Below are positions 1-9,057 of a stretch of DNA of 64,000 bases, in pieces; within the stretch, counting starts at the first letter, position 1; every line of letters starts with the position of its first letter. This DNA comes from Roseiflexus sp. GTDB lineage: Bacteria; Chloroflexota; Chloroflexia; Chloroflexales; Roseiflexaceae. The position numbers and the translations under genes are program-made. The stretch covers positions 25,142 through 89,141 of the forward strand of contig JANXAL010000020.1 in NCBI GenBank assembly GCA_025062325.1. The letters run 5' to 3'. Under the pieces are notes generated by a model. That model was not told the origin of the DNA. It made no database searches and was given only the letters and a program-made list of their open reading frames with translations.

Positions 1-55
1 GCGAATGGAACCGTGTGCCCGGATGAAGACGAGCAATTCGGATATTATGTTGTCC

Positions 56-182
56 GCTTCTCACCTCTTGCCTCTCACCTCATCGCCTCTCGCCTCTCGT
101 CACTCATCACTCATCACTCATCACTCGTCACTCATCACTCGTCACTCATCACTCGCCTCATCTCCTCGCACCTCTGGCCTCA
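56..182. repeat. CTC-rich and CATCACT minisatellite
   Basis: Degenerate tandem units read first as CTCACCTCTCGCCTCT and then as a 9-10 base unit ACTCATC(A)/ACTCGTC. The same second unit makes up the array at 34034-34205, and the first is the reverse complement of the array at 2366-2443. No gene can be supported in it. The first 55 bases of the window hold nothing recognisable. Confidence 0.8.
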
Positions 183-221
183 TGCCTCGTGCCCCTCTTG
201 CCTCACGCCTCACGCTCTTGC

Positions 222-521
222 CTACGGAAAAAACGCATCCGGCGGCAGCGGCGCAACGTCCGTCAACGTCACGTGCAGCGCCAGATCTTCGCGGCGCACC
301 TCGGCAACGCGCCCTTGAAACCGGAGATCCTCTTTGCGCCAGCGCACGATGTCGCCGACACGCACATCAATATGTTCCGGGCGAATGTAGGCGCCCTCAA
401 AGTTAATGCTGAACCCATCCTGGCGCAACTCGTCGACCGGCAGGCTGGTGTAACGCCGACCATACCCGCGCCGATCAACATCCACGGTCAACAGACGACG
501 CTCGGTCTGACTCACGTGCAT
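222..521 (-). CDS. Small conserved-looking hypothetical protein (99 aa)
   Basis: I do not recognise this 99-residue protein. It is rich in charged residues and has an alternating pattern of aliphatic and charged residues (IDVRVGDIVRWRKEDLRFQG near residues 50-70), which suggests a small beta-barrel or OB/SH3-like fold. It has no signal peptide or membrane segment. The ATG at 521 is preceded by GAGGAA only two bases upstream, so the ribosome binding site is not ideal. A TATAAT box on the same strand (551-556) lies about 30 bases upstream, giving a short leader. The promoter region is shared with the divergent VOC gene. The function is unknown; that it is a gene is supported by the promoter and by biased codon use. 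Confidence 0.6.
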   Translation of the reverse strand: MHVSQTERRLLTVDVDRRGYGRRYTSLPVDELRQDGFSINFEGAYIRPEHIDVRVGDIVRWRKEDLRFQGRVAEVRREDLALHVTLTDVAPLPPDAFFP

Positions 522-550
522 TTCCTCGAAAGCGGATCAACATTCGCGCT

Positions 551-580
551 ATTATAGCATCACCTTGACGCGCTTTTCAG
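551..580 (-). promoter_or_regulatory. Promoter for the 99-aa gene
   Basis: On the reverse strand an extended -10, TGC-TATAAT, covers 559-551, with a weak CTGAAA at 580-575 as -35 (18 bp spacer). It overlaps the divergent forward promoter. Confidence 0.55.
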
Positions 581-593
581 GCTGCGGTATACT
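565..593 (+). promoter_or_regulatory. Sigma-70-type promoter for VOC gene
   Basis: TTGACG (565-570), a 17 bp spacer and TATACT (588-593). Its expected start near 600 leaves a leader of about 175 bases before the VOC gene, in which I see no clear structure. Confidence 0.7.
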
Positions 594-777
594 CGCTGAC
601 AACATCCGCGCCTGCAGAAGACATCGTCCGCCTGGCGGCTCCCGTTTCCGAATCATGGTTCTGTGTACGACAACGCAGTCGTGCAGTTGTACATCCCCTC
701 GCGGTGGCTGTACGCCTCGCGCCGTATTCCAGCGACGACTCTGAAAGACGCCGCTCTGCCCGCGATGAGGAGGGCTT

Positions 778-1164
778 ATGAAACGTCCACGAGTGCAGCA
801 CGTCAGCGTTCCACGTCCACCCGGCAGCGATGAAGCCACTCGCGCTTTCTACGGTGCACTGCTTGGGCTGGAAGAGATCCCCGCTCCCTCGTCGATCGCC
901 CATCTCGATGTGATCTGGTATCGTCTGGGCGATGTCGAACTCCATCTGTTCGCTGAGGAACCGCACCCTGACCTTTCCGGGAGACATTTCTGCATTGAAG
1001 TTGATGATCTCGAAGCGACGCGCTTGCGGTTGATCGCAGCTGGCTACGTGCCCGAGGACACCATCGCCATCCCCGGTCGTCCGCGGTTCTTCTGCCGCGA
1101 TCCGTTCGGCAATCGGATAGAGTTCACCACGATTGTCGATGATTATTTGAAGTATCAGGCATGA
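778..1164 (+). CDS. VOC-superfamily (glyoxalase/dioxygenase-like) protein
   Basis: This 128-residue protein is a single vicinal-oxygen-chelate domain pair. It begins with a VQHVSV strand typical of the first beta-alpha-beta-beta-beta unit. The middle carries the strands [10 protein letters not shown] and [16 protein letters not shown], and it ends with the family's common closing motif [16 protein letters not shown] (about residues 100-115). VOC proteins bind a metal and act as lyases, dioxygenases or antibiotic-binding proteins; the substrate cannot be told here. The start is well set: AGGAGGG lies five to six bases before the ATG. It stands directly upstream of the Gfo/Idh/MocA gene on the same strand, so the two may be co-transcribed. 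Confidence 0.85.
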   Translation: MKRPRVQHVSVPRPPGSDEATRAFYGALLGLEEIPAPSSIAHLDVIWYRLGDVELHLFAEEPHPDLSGRHFCIEVDDLEATRLRLIAAGYVPEDTIAIPGRPRFFCRDPFGNRIEFTTIVDDYLKYQA

Positions 1165-1201
1165 CATGCCAGATTGCTCTGAAGCGGAAGGGGTACAGGG
1201 T

Positions 1202-2365
1202 ATGTCAAACACAATTGGCGTTGGTCTGGTCGGCTACAAGTTCATGGGCAAGGCGCACTCGAACGGGTACCGCCAGGTTGCCGCGTTCTTCCCGGATGTC
1301 GCGTTGCGCCCGGTGATGAAGGCGATCTGCGGGCGCGACGAGGCGGCAGTGCGCGCAGCCGCAGCGCAGTTTGGCTGGGAGGGGTACGAAACCGACTGGA
1401 GAAAACTGGTGGCGCGCGACGACATTCAGTTGATCGATGTCTCGACTCCGGGCGACACGCACGCCGCAATCAGCATCGCCGCCGCCGAGAACGGCAAGCA
1501 CGTCTTCTGCGAGAAACCGCTGGCGAACACCCTCGCCGAGGCGCGGCAGATGCTCGATGCGGTGCAGCGCAACAAGGTTGTCGGCATGGTCAACTTCAAT
1601 TACCGCCGCGTCCCGGCGGTGCAGCTCGCCAAATCGCTGATCGACTCCGGGCGCCTGGGGACGATCTACCACTGGCGCGCCGTCTATTTGCAGGACTGGA
1701 TTATGGACCCGAACTTCCCGCTGGTCTGGCGTTTGCAGAAGGATGTCGCCGGTTCGGGAACTTTGGGCGATCTCGGCGCGCATATCATCGACCTGGCGCG
1801 CATGCTGGTTGGCGAAATCACTGAGGTGACGGGGCTGACCGAGACGTTCATCAAGCGCCGACCGGTGCTCGCAGCGACAACCGGCGGGTTGGGCGCGGCG
1901 GCTGGCGCAGAGATGGGAGAGGTGACGGTCGATGATGCGGCATTGTTCCTGGCGCGCTTCGCCAACGGCGCCGTCGGCACATTTGAAGTGACGCGCTTCG
2001 CCAAGGGACGCGCGAACTACAACAGTTTCGAGATCAACGGCAGCAAAGGGAGCCTGCGCTTCAACCTCGAGCGCATGAATGAACTCGAGGTGCTGCTCGA
2101 CGACGACATGCCCGATGTCGCCGGGTTCCGCACGGTGCTGGTCACCAACGGCAATGCGCACAAATACCTGAGCGCCTGGTGGCCCGCCGGGCATATCATT
2201 GGCTGGGAGCATACCTTTACTCACGGCATTTACGATCTGCTGAACGGCATTGCCGCTGGAGTCTCGCCCGCGCCGACCTTCGAGGACGGTCTGCGCTGCC
2301 AGGCGATCCTCGACGCCGTCGAGCGATCCGCCGGGAGCAAACAGTGGGTGGCGCCGGAGTATTAG
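1202..2365 (+). CDS. Gfo/Idh/MocA family NAD(P)-dependent oxidoreductase
   Basis: The 387-residue protein has the Gfo/Idh/MocA layout: an N-terminal Rossmann domain with [12 protein letters not shown] (about residues 8-19), the conserved CEKPLA motif near residue 105 that carries the catalytic-site lysine, and a C-terminal alpha/beta dimerisation domain. Such enzymes oxidise sugars, inositols or related polyols with NAD(P). I chose the ATG at 1202 because [11 protein letters not shown] begins the fold directly and a purine-rich stretch (gaagcggaaggggta) precedes it; an upstream ATG at 1166 would add 12 unconserved residues. It is followed by a TIM-barrel sugar isomerase and an SDR, which suggests a sugar or polyol catabolic cluster. 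The exact substrate is unknown. Confidence 0.9.
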   Translation: MSNTIGVGLVGYKFMGKAHSNGYRQVAAFFPDVALRPVMKAICGRDEAAVRAAAAQFGWEGYETDWRKLVARDDIQLIDVSTPGDTHAAISIAAAENGKHVFCEKPLANTLAEARQMLDAVQRNKVVGMVNFNYRRVPAVQLAKSLIDSGRLGTIYHWRAVYLQDWIMDPNFPLVWRLQKDVAGSGTLGDLGAHIIDLARMLVGEITEVTGLTETFIKRRPVLAATTGGLGAAAGAEMGEVTVDDAALFLARFANGAVGTFEVTRFAKGRANYNSFEINGSKGSLRFNLERMNELEVLLDDDMPDVAGFRTVLVTNGNAHKYLSAWWPAGHIIGWEHTFTHGIYDLLNGIAAGVSPAPTFEDGLRCQAILDAVERSAGSKQWVAPEY

Positions 2366-2443
2366 AGGCGAGAGGTGAGAGGTGAGAGGCGAGAGGCGAG
2401 AGGTGAGAGGTGAGAGGTGAGAGGTGAGAGGCGAGAGGGGGGC
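2366..2443. repeat. GAGGTGAGAG tandem repeat
   Basis: About seven to eight units of a 7-10 base motif GAGGYGA/GAGGTGAGAG follow the dehydrogenase stop codon. It is the complement of the CTCACCTCT array at 56-100; shorter relics are at 11221-11250, 39570-39600 and 55115-55140. Confidence 0.8.
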
Positions 2444-2456
2444 ACGGTTGAAGGTA

Positions 2457-2479
2457 GAGACGATGCATTGCACCGTCTC
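2457..2479. repeat. 23-bp inverted repeat GAGACG-N11-CGTCTC (copy 1)
   Basis: Perfect 6-bp arms flank a TGCATTGCA centre. A near-identical copy (20 of 23 positions) lies at 49746-49768, also followed by a TTGCACGT...CGAACG block, so both belong to one dispersed intergenic element. Confidence 0.7.
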
Positions 2480-2674
2480 CATAATCGTTGCACCGCAACG
2501 TTGCCAAAACCAATGGCATTGCACGTCGAACGTCGAACGTATGCGTGACCTTTGATGTCTCAGTCGGTGATTCCGGAGGCGTTCGAGGTATGTTGCTGCC
2601 GGAACGAACCGTGCCAGCGCTACGCACGCGGATTGACCTCAAAGGTCTGCGCCACGAATGCAGGAGAAGAGTCT

Positions 2675-3673
2675 ATGCCGCGACCGGTTACTCTGTTCAC
2701 GGGCCAGTGGGCGGATCTGCCGCTAGCGACGCTGGCTGCCAAAGCCAAAAGCTTCGGCTACGACGGACTGGAACTCGCCTGCTGGGGCGATCATTTCGAA
2801 GTCGATAAGGCGCTCGAGTCCGACCGCTACATCCGCGAGAAACGCGAACTGCTTGAGCAGCACGGGTTGCAGTGCTTCGCCATCAGCAATCACCTGGTCG
2901 GTCAGTGCGTGTGCGACCGCATCGACGAGCGCCACAAGGCGATCATCCCGGCGCGCATCTGGGGCGATGGCGATCCCGAAGGGGTGCGCCAGCGCGCCGC
3001 TGAGGAGATGAAGAACACCGCGCGCGCTGCCGCTGCGTTCGGCGTCAAACAGGTCAACGGCTTCACCGGGTCCTCGATCTGGCACCTGATCTACTCCTTC
3101 CCGCCCAACATTCCTGAACAGATCGAGGCGGGGTACGCCGACTTCGCCGCGCGCTGGAATCCGATTATGGACGTGTTCGATGAGGTGGGGGTGCGCTTCG
3201 GTCTGGAAGTGCATCCGACCGAGATCGCCTATGACATTGTGACGACTGAGAAGACCCTGGCAGCGATTGGGCGCCGACCGGCGTTCGGCATCAACTTCGA
3301 TCCGAGCCACCTAATCCATCAGTTCGTCGATCCAGTGCTGTTCATTGAAACATTCGCCGACCGCATCTATCACGTGCATGTGAAAGAAAGCCGCCGCAAC
3401 CTGAATGGACGCACAAGCATTTTGGGATCGCACCTCAACTTCGGCGACCCGCGCCGCGGCTGGGATTTCGTGTCGCCAGGGCACGGCGACATTCAGTGGG
3501 ACCCAATCTTCCGCGCGCTGACCCGCATCGGCTACAACGGTCCGTTGTCGGTCGAGTGGGAAGACAGCGGCATGGACCGCGAGTTTGGCGCGGCGGAGGC
3601 GTGCGCGTTCGTGAAGAAGAGCGACTTCCCGCCCAGCGCCGTCGCCTTCGACGCGGCGTTCCGCAAGTCCTGA
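2675..3673 (+). CDS. Sugar phosphate isomerase/epimerase (AP-endonuclease-2-like TIM barrel)
   Basis: This 332-residue protein belongs to the xylose-isomerase-like TIM-barrel superfamily. Supporting features are the first strand [11 protein letters not shown], the metal-ligand strand [12 protein letters not shown] near residue 180, INFDPSH near residue 210, HVHVKESRR near residue 235 and SVEWED near residue 295. Family members isomerise or epimerise keto-sugars and inosose derivatives with a divalent metal. The ATG at 2675 follows CAGGAGAAGA with good spacing; the longer open frame from 2552 runs through repeat DNA and is rejected. Its place between a Gfo/Idh/MocA enzyme and an SDR supports a joint role in sugar or inositol-like catabolism. 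Confidence 0.9.
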   Translation: MPRPVTLFTGQWADLPLATLAAKAKSFGYDGLELACWGDHFEVDKALESDRYIREKRELLEQHGLQCFAISNHLVGQCVCDRIDERHKAIIPARIWGDGDPEGVRQRAAEEMKNTARAAAAFGVKQVNGFTGSSIWHLIYSFPPNIPEQIEAGYADFAARWNPIMDVFDEVGVRFGLEVHPTEIAYDIVTTEKTLAAIGRRPAFGINFDPSHLIHQFVDPVLFIETFADRIYHVHVKESRRNLNGRTSILGSHLNFGDPRRGWDFVSPGHGDIQWDPIFRALTRIGYNGPLSVEWEDSGMDREFGAAEACAFVKKSDFPPSAVAFDAAFRKS

Positions 3674-3694
3674 TCCGAAGGATGGAGAGCGCAT

Positions 3695-4471
3695 ATGACC
3701 CGGCCTCTGGAAGGGAAAGTCGCTATTGTGACCGGCGCCAGCCGCGAAATTGGCGCCGCGATGGCGGAGATGCTGGCAGCGCACGGGTGCGCAGTACTGG
3801 CCGCGCACTTCGGTGAGGCGGAACGCGCAGCGGCGGTTGTCCAGCGCATCCGCGACGCTGGAGGGAGGGCGCTGGCATATGACGCCGATCTGTCGAGCGT
3901 TGCAGCGAACCGGGCGTTGATCGCGCGCGCCGTGGAAGCCTTCGGACGAGTCGATATTCTGGCGGCGAACGCCGGTCTCACGATCAGCGCACCGTTCCTC
4001 GACACGACCGAGGATCAGTGGGATACGCTCTTCAACCTGAATGTCAAGGGGTCATTCTTTGCAGCACAGGCGGCAGCGCGCCAAATGATCGCGCAGGGCG
4101 ACGGCGGACGGATCATATTTTCGGCGTCGGTGACGGGCGTGCAAGTGATTCCTGGCTTGAGCGCCTACGGAATCACCAAAGCGGCGTTGCGGCACATGGC
4201 AAAGACCCTGGCGTGTGAACTTGGTCCGTATGGCATCACTGTCAACGCCCTCGGCATCGGTGCCATCCTGAATGAGCGCAATCGCACCGACGACCCAGAG
4301 TACGAAGCGCACTGGAACAGCGTCACCCCCACCGGTCGCGTCGGACTGCCCGCCGATGTTGCACAGGCGCTGATCTTTCTGGCGTCGCCTGGAGCGGCGC
4401 ATATCACGGGCCAGACGCTCATGATCGACGGAGGATGGACGCTGACCAGTCCGCTGCCGCCGTCCTCCTGA
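3695..4471 (+). CDS. SDR family oxidoreductase
   Basis: A classical short-chain dehydrogenase/reductase of 258 residues. The cofactor motif reads TGASREIGAA (residues 13-22), where the usual TGxxxGIG has glutamate in place of the second glycine. The NAG motif (AANAGLT, near 92) and the catalytic YGITK (Tyr and Lys near 154-158) preceded by a serine (FSASVTG) are intact, and the C-terminal GQTLMIDGGWTL closing strand is typical. It probably oxidises or reduces a sugar or sugar acid with NAD(P). A purine-rich GGATGGAGAG precedes the ATG, and it lies 21 bases after the isomerase gene, so they are likely one operon. Confidence 0.9.
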   Translation: MTRPLEGKVAIVTGASREIGAAMAEMLAAHGCAVLAAHFGEAERAAAVVQRIRDAGGRALAYDADLSSVAANRALIARAVEAFGRVDILAANAGLTISAPFLDTTEDQWDTLFNLNVKGSFFAAQAAARQMIAQGDGGRIIFSASVTGVQVIPGLSAYGITKAALRHMAKTLACELGPYGITVNALGIGAILNERNRTDDPEYEAHWNSVTPTGRVGLPADVAQALIFLASPGAAHITGQTLMIDGGWTLTSPLPPSS

Positions 4472-4568
4472 GTCCTGGTATCATGCGCGCGGCGCAGGGG
4501 CGCCAGAGGATGCGTTCCGAATCGGGACAGACACCAGCGCTACGAGAACCAGGAGAGAGGAGGACAGG

Positions 4569-4991
4569 ATGAAACTGGCGCAGATCGAAGGACTCGAGCC
4601 GGACGTGATTGCTCGTCTCAGTGCCATAGGCATCGACACGACACACGATCTGCTCACCCGAGGCGCCGAGTCGGCTGGCAGAGCCGAGATCATCGGCGCG
4701 TCCGGATTGAGCGAAACGGCGCTGCTGGCTCTGCTGTTCCGCGCCGATCTCGAACGAGTGCACGGTGTTGGTTGGGATTACGCCGGGTTGCTAGCGGAAG
4801 CGGGTGTCAGCACCGTGACCGACCTGGCATATCGTCAGGCGGAGGACCTGCGGAAGCGCTTAGCAGCGATCAACGCTGAACGCAGCCTGGTAAAGCGCGT
4901 CCCATCGCTGGCGCAGGTGAGCGCCTGGATTGATCACGCGCGCACACTTCCCGCCGTGCTGCGGTTCGACGGCGGCGGTGAAACTTTTTGA
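4569..4991 (+). CDS. DUF4332 helix-hairpin-helix domain protein
   Basis: The 140-residue protein has two helix-hairpin-helix-like units: LAQIEGLEPDVIARLSAIGI at the N terminus and VHGVGWDYAGLLAEAGVSTV near residues 60-80. This is the arrangement of DUF4332, a family related to DNA-binding HhH domains whose role is not established. It is short for the family but complete, with GAGAGGAGGACAGG as the ribosome binding site. A TATCAT box at 4479-4484 could be its own -10 element. It is followed by a strong hairpin. Nothing ties it to the sugar genes on either side. Confidence 0.75.
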   Translation: MKLAQIEGLEPDVIARLSAIGIDTTHDLLTRGAESAGRAEIIGASGLSETALLALLFRADLERVHGVGWDYAGLLAEAGVSTVTDLAYRQAEDLRKRLAAINAERSLVKRVPSLAQVSAWIDHARTLPAVLRFDGGGETF

Positions 4992-5005
4992 ACTGTTGGT
5001 CCTGC

Positions 5006-5040
5006 GCCCTTCGGATTGCACATCTGCAAATCCGAAGGGC
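5006..5040 (+). terminator. Hairpin after DUF4332 gene
   Basis: GCCCTTCGGATT (5006-5017) pairs perfectly with AATCCGAAGGGC (5029-5040). There is no long T-run, so it may be a terminator or an mRNA-stabilising hairpin ahead of xylA. Confidence 0.6.
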
Positions 5041-5069
5041 CTGTCCTGATCTAGAAACGAGAGCCTCTT

Positions 5070-6239
5070 ATGAACGACCCGTACGAACCCAAACCTGAGC
5101 ACAAGTTCTCTTTTGGTCTCTGGACAGTCGGTAACATTGGGCGCGACCCGTTTGGCGAACCGGTGCGTCATCCGCTGTCGCCAGTCGAGATTGTCCATTT
5201 GCTCGCCGAAGTCGGTGCATATGGCGTCAACTTCCACGACAACGATCTGATCCCGATAGATGCGACGCCAGCCGACCGTAATCGCATCCTGCGCGAGTTC
5301 AAGGCGGCATTACAGGAAACCGGACTCGTCGTGCCCATGGCAACGACCAACCTCTTTGCCGATCCGGTCTTCAAGGATGGTGCATTTACATCGAATGACC
5401 CGAAGGTGCGCGCCTATGCGCTGCAAAAAACGATGCACGCTATCGACCTGGGAGTTGAATGTGGCGCAAAAGTGTACGTCTTTTGGGGCGGGCGCGAGGG
5501 AGTGGAGAGCGATGTAGCCAAAGACCCGCAGGAGGGACTGAAGCGCTACCGCGAAGCGATCAACTTCCTCTGCGCCTATGTGAAAGACCAGGGGTACGAT
5601 CTGAAATTCGCGCTCGAACCGAAACCGAACGAGCCGCGCGGCGACATTTACCTGGCGACGGTCGGGCACGCGCTGGCGTTCATCAACACGCTCGACTATC
5701 CCGACATGGTCGGGCTGAACCCGGAAGTTGCGCACGAAACGATGGCGGGGTTGAATTTTTTGCATGGCGTCGCACAGGCGTGGGAAGCGGGCAAACTGTT
5801 CCACATCGACTTGAACGACCAGGTGATCGGACGCTATGACCAGGACTTCCGTTTTGGCGCAGTGAACCTGAAAGCGGCGTTCTTCCTGGTGCGCTTCCTG
5901 GAGAACGTCGGCTACCAGGGAAGCCGTCACTTCGACGCGCACGCCTACCGCACCGAGGACTACGAGGGGGTTAAGGCATTTGCGCGCGGTTGTATGCGCA
6001 CCTACCTGATCCTGAAAGAAAAGGCGCGCCGTTTCGATGAGGACGCTGAAATCCAGGCGCTGCTTGCAGAGATTGCCGCTGATGACGGCTCGATGGCGCC
6101 TTTTCAGGGCGGCTACAGCCGCGAGAAAGCGGCCGCGCTCAAAGCGCATCCGTTTGATCGTGCTGCGCTCGGACGGCGCGGACTGGCATACGAACGCCTT
6201 GATCAACTGACGAACGAACTGCTGCTCGGCGTGCGATAG
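5070..6239 (+). CDS. xylA: Xylose isomerase
   Basis: Converts D-xylose to D-xylulose (and D-glucose to D-fructose) in the cytoplasm using two divalent metal ions. The 389-residue length and motifs match the actinobacterial (class I) type: NFHDNDLIP (catalytic His56 and Asp59), LEPKPNEPR (metal ligand Glu183 and Lys185), [15 protein letters not shown] and the late [11 protein letters not shown] metal site. The ATG is preceded by AGAAACGAGAG. The matching kinase, xylB, lies 1.2 kb downstream on the same strand but is separated by a convergent tenA gene and has its own promoter, so the pathway is split into two transcripts. A hairpin at 6289-6320 follows the gene. Confidence 0.96.
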   Translation: MNDPYEPKPEHKFSFGLWTVGNIGRDPFGEPVRHPLSPVEIVHLLAEVGAYGVNFHDNDLIPIDATPADRNRILREFKAALQETGLVVPMATTNLFADPVFKDGAFTSNDPKVRAYALQKTMHAIDLGVECGAKVYVFWGGREGVESDVAKDPQEGLKRYREAINFLCAYVKDQGYDLKFALEPKPNEPRGDIYLATVGHALAFINTLDYPDMVGLNPEVAHETMAGLNFLHGVAQAWEAGKLFHIDLNDQVIGRYDQDFRFGAVNLKAAFFLVRFLENVGYQGSRHFDAHAYRTEDYEGVKAFARGCMRTYLILKEKARRFDEDAEIQALLAEIAADDGSMAPFQGGYSREKAAALKAHPFDRAALGRRGLAYERLDQLTNELLLGVR

Positions 6240-6288
6240 ACAGTATACGCTTCAACCGGCGAACATGCAGTCGACTCTACGACAAACG

Positions 6289-6320
6289 GGCGCGGCGATC
6301 AAGCACGAAACCGCCGCGCC
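6289..6320. terminator. Hairpin between convergent xylA and tenA
   Basis: GGCGCGGCG (6289-6297) pairs with CGCCGCGCC (6312-6320), a 9-bp perfect stem. Its place between two converging genes suggests a two-way terminator; neither side has a T-run. Confidence 0.5.
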
Positions 6321-6361
6321 GGTGAAGGTTTGGAGCGGAACTTTCGGCGGAGCGGCGCCAT

Positions 6362-7120
6362 CTAAACTCCTGCTTCCTTCGCCATCGCTTCCCAAAAGTG
6401 CCACTCATACTCAAGGAGCAGTCTGGTTGACTCACGAATCTGGCTGGCAGTTACTCCCCGGTTGAGGGCGAGTTGCAAATTGGCTTCGTCAGGCTTGCAA
6501 CCAGGGCAGTCACCTAACGATGTACCGCGATCCAGCGCCGCCTGAATGAATGGCAGCACTTCATCATCGTGAGGCTGATAGTTTGCATACATTTCAAAGA
6601 ACCGCACATCCTCACGACTGAGACCGTAATGTTTTTGTAGTGCCCGGCTGACGCGCAAGGCATTAGCAATCCATACTTGAGCATCGAAGTAAAAGGCTGT
6701 GATGAGATCGGCATCCGTGCCGTACAGGCACAAAAATGCCTCATAGTAGCTGAACATCAGGGCTTCGGGCAGTTTTGGGGCATTCTGAAGATCCGCTTCG
6801 CTCAGCCCGATCGCCCGTGCAAAGGTCAGAAGCGCTTCATTTACGGCGAACTCAGCCTGAAGAAAATCGTTAAGCTTCTTACGACTGGGCTGATTGCCGT
6901 AGCGCGACAACAGCAGCGCAATATTTTGAATTGCGCGCGACACAATATGGTACTGCTGCGATGCTAGCGTTTTCAGCGAGTCTGATGGCACCCGGCCTTC
7001 TTCCAGAGCCTGCAGATAGCGGTGGGTCGTAATTCGCTGCAATAGCGGCTGCAACTCATTACGCATATCCTGAAGCAGCGTCGCGGCATCATAGGTAGAT
7101 GTGGATAGTTGGTCAGACAT
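6362..7120 (-). CDS. tenA: TenA family thiaminase II / thiamin salvage protein
   Basis: A 252-residue all-helical protein of the TenA/heme-oxygenase-like fold. It carries the C-terminal LLLEYEWHFWEAM motif typical of TenA proteins and a YANYQPHDDEVLPF segment resembling the TenA region that packs near the active site. TenA proteins hydrolyse aminopyrimidines in thiamin salvage. Assignment to salvage is strongly supported by the TPP riboswitch in its leader. The start ATG at 7120 follows GCAGAGGAGGCG, which lies just after the riboswitch terminator. A longer open frame upstream runs through the riboswitch and is not coding. A CPGC motif near residue 200 is unusual and may be redox- or metal-related. 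Confidence 0.88.
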   Translation of the reverse strand: MSDQLSTSTYDAATLLQDMRNELQPLLQRITTHRYLQALEEGRVPSDSLKTLASQQYHIVSRAIQNIALLLSRYGNQPSRKKLNDFLQAEFAVNEALLTFARAIGLSEADLQNAPKLPEALMFSYYEAFLCLYGTDADLITAFYFDAQVWIANALRVSRALQKHYGLSREDVRFFEMYANYQPHDDEVLPFIQAALDRGTSLGDCPGCKPDEANLQLALNRGVTASQIRESTRLLLEYEWHFWEAMAKEAGV

Positions 7121-7137
7121 AGTTACGCCTCCTCTGC

Positions 7138-7170
7138 AAAAAATCCACCCTCTGCATGGCAGAGGGTGGA
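7138..7170 (-). terminator. Intrinsic terminator of the TPP riboswitch
   Basis: On the reverse strand TCCACCCTCTGC and GCAGAGGGTGGA form a 12-bp stem with a 3-base loop, followed at once by six T residues (7143-7138). It sits between aptamer and start codon, so TPP binding probably ends transcription here. Confidence 0.9.
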
Positions 7171-7189
7171 CTGAGCCTGAAAGGCTTGA

Positions 7190-7283
7190 ACGTATCCCTT
7201 CGCCAGCATTACCCGGATCAGGTTCAACGGGTCGAGAACTGGACGGTTCTCCTCTCAGCCCGGCCACACCGAGCTCCCCGTAC
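7190..7283 (-). promoter_or_regulatory. TPP (THI-box) riboswitch
   Basis: The reverse strand shows the conserved thi-box parts in order: ACGGGGAGC at the 5' side of P1/P2, GGGCTGAGAGG, then GAACCTGATCCGGGTAATG and GGCGAAGGGA. All the nearly invariant TPP-aptamer bases are present. With the terminator at 7138-7170 it forms an off-switch for tenA. Confidence 0.95.
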
Positions 7284-7309
7284 GCAGTTATTCATTTTTT
7301 AGTGGGACC

Positions 7310-7338
7310 AAAATACCATACTGGACAAAATCTGTCAA
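7310..7338 (-). promoter_or_regulatory. Promoter of riboswitch-tenA transcript
   Basis: On the reverse strand TTGACA (7338-7333), a 17-bp spacer and TATTTT (7315-7310), with the expected start about 20 bases before the aptamer. Confidence 0.75.
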
Positions 7339-7356
7339 CAAACCTTTCTTCTACTC

Positions 7357-7384
7357 TTGACGATATGCTCCGACGCGATATGAT
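7357..7384 (+). promoter_or_regulatory. xylB promoter
   Basis: TTGACG (7357-7362), a 16-bp spacer and TATGAT (7379-7384), about 40 bases before the xylB ATG. It runs back to back with the tenA promoter. Confidence 0.7.
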
Positions 7385-7422
7385 ATCGGCAAGAGCCTCT
7401 CTGAACTGTAAGGAAGATCCCC

Positions 7423-8943
7423 ATGTCCGCCTATCTTCTTGGTCTTGACATCGGAACCACTGGCGCCAGGGCGCTGCTCTGCGATGAGAACGGTCAGGTT
7501 CTGGCAGTGGCGACTGCCGAATACCCGCTCTCAACACCCCAGCCGCTCTGGAGCGAGCAGAACCCGGAAGACTGGTGGCGCGGCGTGTGCGAGGCGCTCC
7601 GCGCTGTTGTGGCACAGGCAGGCATTGCGCCGGAGCAGATTGCAGGGCTAGGACTGACTGGTCAGATGCACGGGTCGGTCTTCCTCGACGAACACGACCG
7701 GGTGATTCGTCCTGCGCTGCTGTGGAACGACCAGCGCACCGCTGCGGAGTGCGTCGAGATCACGCAGCGCGTCGGCGCTGAACGTCTGATTGCCATTGCC
7801 GGAAATCCGGCGCTGACCGGGTTTCAGGCGCCGAAAATCCTCTGGCTGCGCAATCACGAGCCTGAGCATTACACACGGGTTGCCCAGGTGCTGCTGCCCA
7901 AGGACTACATCCGCCGCAAACTGACCGGCATCAGCGCCACCGATGCCGCCGACGCCGCCGGAACCCTGCTGCTCGATCTGCGCCGCCGCGACTGGAGCGA
8001 CGAGATCCTGGCAGCGCTCGACATCCCGCGCGCCTGGCTCCCGCGCGTCTTCGAGGGTCCAGAGGTTACCGGCGAGTTGATACCCGCCGTCGCCGCAGAC
8101 CTTGGATTACCTGCCGGTCTGCCGGTTATCGCTGGCGGCGGCGACAATGCGGCGGCAGCGGTTGGCTCAGGCATCGTGCGGCCCGGCATCGTCAGCAGCA
8201 GCATCGGCACCAGCGGCGTGATCTTTGCCCATTCCGACGAGATTGCGCTCGATCCGCAGGGGCGCCTGCACACGTTCTGTCACAGCGTGCCGGGACGGTA
8301 TCATCTCATGGCGGTCACGCTGGCGGCTGGCGGTTCGTTCCGCTGGTTCCGCGATATATTGCGCACCGTCACCGGTCAGAGTCTTAGTTATGACGATCTG
8401 ACTGCACTGGCGACATCGGTTCCGCCAGGCGCCGAAGGACTGATCTTCCTGCCCTACCTCAGCGGCGAGCGCACGCCGCACCTCGACCCGCTGGCACGCG
8501 GCGCATTCATCGGGCTGACGGCACGTCACTCGCTGGCGCACATGGCGCGCGCTGTCATGGAGGGGGTCGTGTTCTCAATGCGTGATGGATTAGAGATCAT
8601 GCGCAGCCTGGGTATCACACCAAGTCAGATCCGCGCGACCGGCGGCGGAGGCAAAAGCCCGCTCTGGCGCCAGATGCAGGCAGACGTTTACGCGACCGAG
8701 GTGGCGACACTGGCAGCGGAAGAGGGACCGGCATACGGCGCGGCGCTGCTCGCCGGAGTTGGCGCAGGGATCTTCCGTGATGTGGATGATGCCGTGGCAC
8801 GCTGCGTAACGCTCACGACGACGACCGCGCCCGATGAGCGCGCCATTGCGCGGTATGATGAGGTCTACGCTATCTACCGCGATATGTACGCCGCTCTACG
8901 CGATGGCATGCATCGTCTGGCAGGTGTGTCGATCCTGGCGTAA
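7423..8943 (+). CDS. xylB: Xylulokinase
   Basis: An FGGY-family carbohydrate kinase of 506 residues that phosphorylates D-xylulose to xylulose 5-phosphate for the pentose phosphate pathway. The N-terminal GLDIGTTGARALL phosphate-binding loop, LTGQMHGSVFLD (substrate region near 80-90), GGGDNAAAAVGSGI near 235 and the C-terminal ATGGGGKSPLWRQMQAD motif near 405 agree with XylB. AAGGAAG lies eight bases before the ATG. Its own promoter at 7357-7384 suggests control separate from xylA. No adjacent xylose transporter or repressor is visible, so uptake and regulation must lie elsewhere. Confidence 0.95.
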   Translation: MSAYLLGLDIGTTGARALLCDENGQVLAVATAEYPLSTPQPLWSEQNPEDWWRGVCEALRAVVAQAGIAPEQIAGLGLTGQMHGSVFLDEHDRVIRPALLWNDQRTAAECVEITQRVGAERLIAIAGNPALTGFQAPKILWLRNHEPEHYTRVAQVLLPKDYIRRKLTGISATDAADAAGTLLLDLRRRDWSDEILAALDIPRAWLPRVFEGPEVTGELIPAVAADLGLPAGLPVIAGGGDNAAAAVGSGIVRPGIVSSSIGTSGVIFAHSDEIALDPQGRLHTFCHSVPGRYHLMAVTLAAGGSFRWFRDILRTVTGQSLSYDDLTALATSVPPGAEGLIFLPYLSGERTPHLDPLARGAFIGLTARHSLAHMARAVMEGVVFSMRDGLEIMRSLGITPSQIRATGGGGKSPLWRQMQADVYATEVATLAAEEGPAYGAALLAGVGAGIFRDVDDAVARCVTLTTTTAPDERAIARYDEVYAIYRDMYAALRDGMHRLAGVSILA

Positions 8944-9030
8944 CCGCACAACAGAATTGCATGTCGCTATCCTTGCGAGGAACGTAAACAACGAAGGAAT
9001 ATCCTCAATCGGCGGCTTCGAACCATGGGG

Positions 9031-9057
9031 TCTTCGTGCATGCGTGCCTTTGTGTGA
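9031..9057. repeat. Dispersed CTTCGTGCCTTTGTGT-type repeat
   Basis: One of several intergenic copies of a CTCTGYGTCTTCGTGCCTTTGTGT motif; others are at 13166-13192, 42286-42312 and 44026-44050. Confidence 0.5.

Noticed and set aside
1205..2524. 439-codon reverse-strand frame over the Gfo/Idh/MocA gene
   Set aside because: It begins in the repeat region and is complementary to conserved codons of the dehydrogenase.
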